Positions 59,990-64,000 of a stretch of 64,000 nt of DNA are shown piece by piece; the first letter of the stretch is position 1, and every line of letters begins with the position of its first letter. The translations under genes were made by a program, and so were the position numbers. The stretch lies in contig JAJQJQ010000040.1 of NCBI GenBank assembly GCA_028622995.1, forward strand, positions 434,001 to 498,000. Direction: 5' to 3'. Source of the stretch: Panagrolaimus kolymaensis. Taxonomy: Eukaryota; Nematoda; Chromadorea; Rhabditida; Panagrolaimidae. Below the pieces are notes generated by a model. That model made no database searches. It worked only from the letters and a program-made list of their open reading frames with translations, and was not told the origin of the DNA.

Positions 59990-62713
59990 ACCATACGAGT
60001 CTCACTCTTGCATAATATTAATAAAAATTATAAAATTTTACAAATAAAACAACTTTTTAATCTTCGATGCTTCTAAGATATTATTACCTTTTCAAACTTG
60101 ATACAGCATTTTAAAAAAATTTTATTTTTACTTCAACAAATGGTTTTTAAGAAGAAAAAAATACATAACGTTTTTTGTTTGTTAAAATTAATTAAAAGTT
60201 ATATATAGAAAAAAATTCTTTTAAAAATTTATTCGAAAGTTTGTTTATTATTCTTACTAAATATTTTTTAAATGGTGCATCGTTATGAAGCAATTTTTCC
60301 AAATGTTTCTTGTCAAAATTTTGAAGTATTAAAACTTCATGTAAACGTTTATTTTTGACAAAAAAAACATTGCACCCTCTTAAGCCTGGATTTTCATTTT
60401 CATATCAAACTTCAAAAAAGTCCTTGCTAACTCTTTGCCTCATTTTTTGTTAATACTTGAGTTCATTAATGTTATTTTTGTTTTAACAGACTTCAAAAGT
60501 TTGCAATTAACAAATTTTTTTCAGAGATCACTTTTTGATTAAGTACCAACATTTAACTTCCTAGTTTTTTTTTGGAAATACATAGACTTATTTTCGTTTT
60601 ATTTACGCGTTTCAAATCCCTTGAGTTGAATTTTTCAATACTTTAAATTTTTCGTTGTTGTTGATAAATTGAATGGATAAAGCGTTGAAAGATGAAGCTT
60701 CATAGCATTTAGAAACTTTCCCGGAACTAGAACGTGATTCAAAATTTATAACTTTATAAGCGAACAGGAAGGTTAAAAAATATCTTGAAAGAAAAATTAT
60801 GCTTACGTTTTCTTTTTTTTAGTTTCTAACTTTTTTCATAGTTTATTTATCATAGATGCTTATTAAGGCCATTTTCATTTTTGTGATAAATGTTGTGATT
60901 GAGCCTGAATCTTAAGAGATTTATTGTTTATTTCTTTACATTTTTTGTAATACTCCTTAAAATTTAAATAGTATAATGTAGTCAATTTCAAAATTATGCA
61001 TACACACACACTTTGGTTTTTGTTTCTTTAAAACTTTTTATAGTATAGAAAACCACTCAAAATTGCCTCATGCTATACGTTTTTTTTAAAAACACTTTAG
61101 AATTAAAAATGTTATGAAGATTTTGGTTCCTGGTGAAAGAAAAAAAGTTAACAAAATTTTTAAACTTTTCTTCTTTGTTCTACAAGAAAAAAACATTCTT
61201 TGTTTCGAAGAAGAAAAAAACACACATGGAAAATAAAAATTTAATTTCGTTTTCATCCAAAACTTTGGACTTTTATGAAAATCCTTAAAACTTTTTGAGC
61301 TCTTTTTTCTATGAGGAAAAATGGCTTTGTCTCGAATATAAAGCTAATTCATTATAAAAACGAAACATAAAAATTCACTTTTATGTGGTACTTTAAAAGT
61401 TGGCATTGAATTAAAAATTTGTGTGCGCTTCCATCAATCATAAGTTTTTTTACGACATAAAAAATATTCTAAAATCATAAAATTGCCATAACTATTTTTT
61501 TACTTTGATATTTATATCGACTTTAAAATATATGGAGTCAAAACATCTCAAATTTCATTCATTTTTTGTTGGAAGCTTCATCTTCAAAGGCGGAGCATTT
61601 TTCTTTTTTGATTCAAGTGAGGAAGAGAGATTCCTCCATTAAAAGAGCCGGCGTTCTTTCTCCCATTAAATTTCAAGAAAACTATTCAAAAAGAAAACTA
61701 TAATTTATTTTTAAAAAATTATCTACCAGATATAAATCTTTATTTTTCTCATTAAAAATAAACCCAATTTATTGGTATTTATTGCCAAATAAAAAAAACA
61801 ATATGCAATTATTTTAATTGCATTTTATCATGGTTTAGAATGAAAGAAATGGCATTCTTTTTTTCTTCGAGTGACGGTGATAAAATTTTTGTTTTTTGTT
61901 TTTTAATAGTTGAGATTTGAAAACTTTGTTTATCAAAAACTCTTTTTATTATTTATTGCAACCATCTGATAACAATGTTTTGCAGATTTTTTTCCTATAA
62001 TTTTATTTGATATTTTTTTATTTCATTTAGACTTCTATAAACTAATAAAATTTTTGACTATTTAAGTTTAGGATATTTTATTTTTTTATTTTAACTAACA
62101 TTTTTCAATATTAAAACTTAAATTAAATTTAACTTAATATATCATTCAAACGGGACACCGTTTAGTTTATGATAGTAGCGTCTTCCAAAAATTCGGGATA
62201 CGTAAAACTTCATATTAAATAATTATTTTTCTTCTGTTGTTACATTTTTTGCTTTATAAGTTATAACAGATATCATTTTATTTTATTTTTTATATCACCA
62301 TTACCTTTACGACTCTTGGAAATTTCAAAGATTTTTAAGAAGTTTTTCTTATAAACCCTTTATTTAAGACATTAATTCACGTTCACTAACTTTCTTGCCT
62401 TCCTCCTATGTTTTTTTTGCCATCATAAAATCGTATGCCTTTCCTTTTTCACTTTTTGAGTGCCGTTTTCCGCCCCCAAGGTTGGCTCTTCAAGCAAAAA
62501 AACTTTATTGAGTTTTTCTTCGCCGATTTTCTTATTGTTTTTGCTTCTTTCTTTAAATAAATAAAAAGTGAAGGCGAAGAGGATTTTGAAGTGCGTTTTC
62601 TTTTCGAGTAAAAAAACTAGAAGACAAAGCTCCAAGATCTCTGAAGGATGTAAAGAAACTTCTTCATTTTTTTTTCAGAAGAAAAACATTTACTCCGTTG
62701 ATGGAAGCCGGAA
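59990..62713. other. long AT-rich intergenic region
   Basis: 2.7 kb with long T and A tracts and no splice-supported ORF. Short blocks of higher GC occur near 60400 and 61590. A TTTTTTTTTCAG acceptor at 62669-62680 probably belongs to the receptor gene as a leader-splice site. Confidence 0.5.
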
Positions 62714-64000
62714 ATGATTTTGTTGCAGCTGCTTTTTGCATTCATCGCTTTTTTCGTAAGAATATTTTTTGTTTCTTTTTTATTAAACTAAAAAATGTTT
62801 TAGGAAGTTTGCAAAGCCCAACATAAACCTTTATTGGAACATTTATTTAAAACATATAAAAAAGAATTGAGACCGGTCAAGCATGAAAATTCAGGGCCCA
62901 CAAATGTTACGGTTCAACTTTATTTTAAACAAATTCAAAAAATTTCTGAAAGTGATCAAATTTTAACATTATATTGTTGGTTGGAAGAGGTTTGGTTGAT
63001 ATAATTATAAATTAGGATGATAACATAGATATTAAATTTTTTTAGTATTGGAAAGATGAATATTTAACATGGGATCCAGAGGAATTTGGTGGTGTTAAAG
63101 AACTCCACGTGCCAGCTGAAACAATTTGGCGACCTGATTTACTTGTTTAGTGAGTTTCACACGACTAAATTTTTTTAAGAAGGGCAAAATATAGTCGTTG
63201 AATTTCTGGTTAAAATTACTTCGATAAAATATTTGATGGTTTCAGTAATAATGCAAACATGAATGTCAAAGAAAATGAGCTACAAACAAATGCATTAATA
63301 AGTTTTGATGGAAGTGTTTCACTTTTCCGAGCCATTATTACCGATATAAGTTGTTCACTTTCACTTCATCGATTTCCATTCGATCAACAAGTAAGTTATT
63401 ATTTTGTTATGATTTTTTTTTCTACAAAGCTCATTTTATTAATTTTTCACAACAAAAATAACATGAATTCTAGTTTAATAAAAATTTTACAATTAGCTTT
63501 GTTTGCATCGAAGAAATAAGGAATCTTTTAAAAAAGTTGCAGCAAAAAAGTCATTCACTCCTTTGACTCTTTTTTGCGTATAAATTTTATTAGAACATCG
63601 GCTTTGCCACATCGAAGAAGCAAGCGACTATGCAACTAACTTTGCAAGTCAATTGAAAAATTAGCTTAAATTTGATAAAAGATAATCATAGTATTCATAT
63701 AAAAAAGACACAATCTAATACAAATAGATACATATATTCGAACTGTTGTTCTTTTTAGGTTTGTTACATAATGCTTGCAAGTTGGTCATATTCGGGTTCG
63801 GAGATTCTTTTGAGCGTTGCTGAACCTGCTATTGAAAATATAACCGTTCCAATTACGGAGAAAAATAAACTGAAGTTATCAAATCCTAGCCTTCGCCATT
63901 ATATTCCAAATATGGAATGGAAGCTTACAGATTTTAAATATCGAATCAATACCAAATATTATAGCTGTTGTGATTCCCCTTATCCTGATATCAGTTATTT
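62714..64000 (+). CDS. nicotinic acetylcholine receptor subunit, alpha-type, 3' part beyond window
   Basis: Cys-loop ligand-gated channel subunit. Start at 62714 (MILLQLLFAFIAFFEVCKA, signal peptide, split by the first intron). Extracellular domain: PVKHENSGPTNVTVQLYF, WKDEYLTWDPEEFGGVKELH, IWRPDLLVYNNANMN, the Cys loop CSLSLHRFPFDQQVC (13 residues between the cysteines), agonist-loop B WSYSGSE, and loop C YYSCCDSPYPDISY with vicinal cysteines, so an alpha-type binding face. The channel helices lie off the right edge. Five exons seen. A leader-splice acceptor TTTTTTCAG stands at 62680, and an out-of-frame ATG at 62701 precedes the chosen one. Confidence 0.93.

Overview
The window reads as a stretch of a nematode nuclear genome: very AT-rich, dense in genes on both strands, genes cut by many short (about 38-70 nt) GT-AG introns with T-rich TTTTAG/TTTTCAG acceptors, and several first exons preceded directly by an unpaired acceptor, as expected for spliced-leader trans-splicing. 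The families (FAXC/CDR-like proteins, degenerin channels, GLD-2, Munc13-like, DDX41, SL2-type operon spacing) fit Nematoda; I cannot name the species, though it does not look like Caenorhabditis. Gene models are hand-built from splice signals and family knowledge; no alignment was run.

Layout. 1-7.0 kb: MGAT2 N-glycan transferase (-, runs off the left edge), DDX41 helicase (+), TM9SF4-like membrane protein (-). 7.4-14.7 kb: acyl-protein thioesterase and six-blade kelch protein (+, candidate operon), SNX3 (+), a four-TM protein with a PPxY motif (-), and two unrecognised plus-strand genes. 14.8-16.2 kb: NUDT18-like Nudix hydrolase (-), whose first exon lies 300 nt upstream of the obvious ORF. 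18.4-22.4 kb: a complete, apparently young Kolobok-type DNA transposon flanked by TTAA, with 411-bp inverted repeats, an intact 695-residue THAP/DDE transposase and a second gene resembling the zinc-binding C-terminal domain of P2X7. 22.8-26.3 kb: divergent homeobox gene (-). 27.7 kb: tiny secreted/TM protein (+). 28.3-31.6 kb: PRP18 and SART3 (-), two spliceosome genes in an operon-like pair. 32.3-34.8 kb: GLD-2-type poly(A) polymerase (-). 36.9-39.3 kb: two tandem FAXC/CDR-like genes (-). 41.1-46.1 kb: Munc13/UNC13D-like gene and UBAP2/Lingerer-like gene (-), whose ends overlap. 47.6-48.7 kb: NUP50-like (-). 49.7-53.9 kb: degenerin/ENaC channel (+). 54 kb: second tiny TM protein (-). 55.6-57.4 kb: Snail-family zinc finger (+). 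57.7-60 kb: CD36-family scavenger receptor (+). 62.7 kb to the right edge: alpha-type nicotinic receptor subunit (+, cut by the window).

Most genes are unrelated housekeeping or neuronal genes. Functional links are visible only in PRP18-SART3 (splicing), in the tandem FAXC-like pair, and within the transposon, where the two element genes lie in tandem 100 nt apart with an acceptor before the second start. Two candidate Helitron 3' ends (a GAA-loop hairpin followed by CTAG) were also seen, one inside the zinc-finger gene's intron. No tRNA, rRNA or CRISPR array was found.
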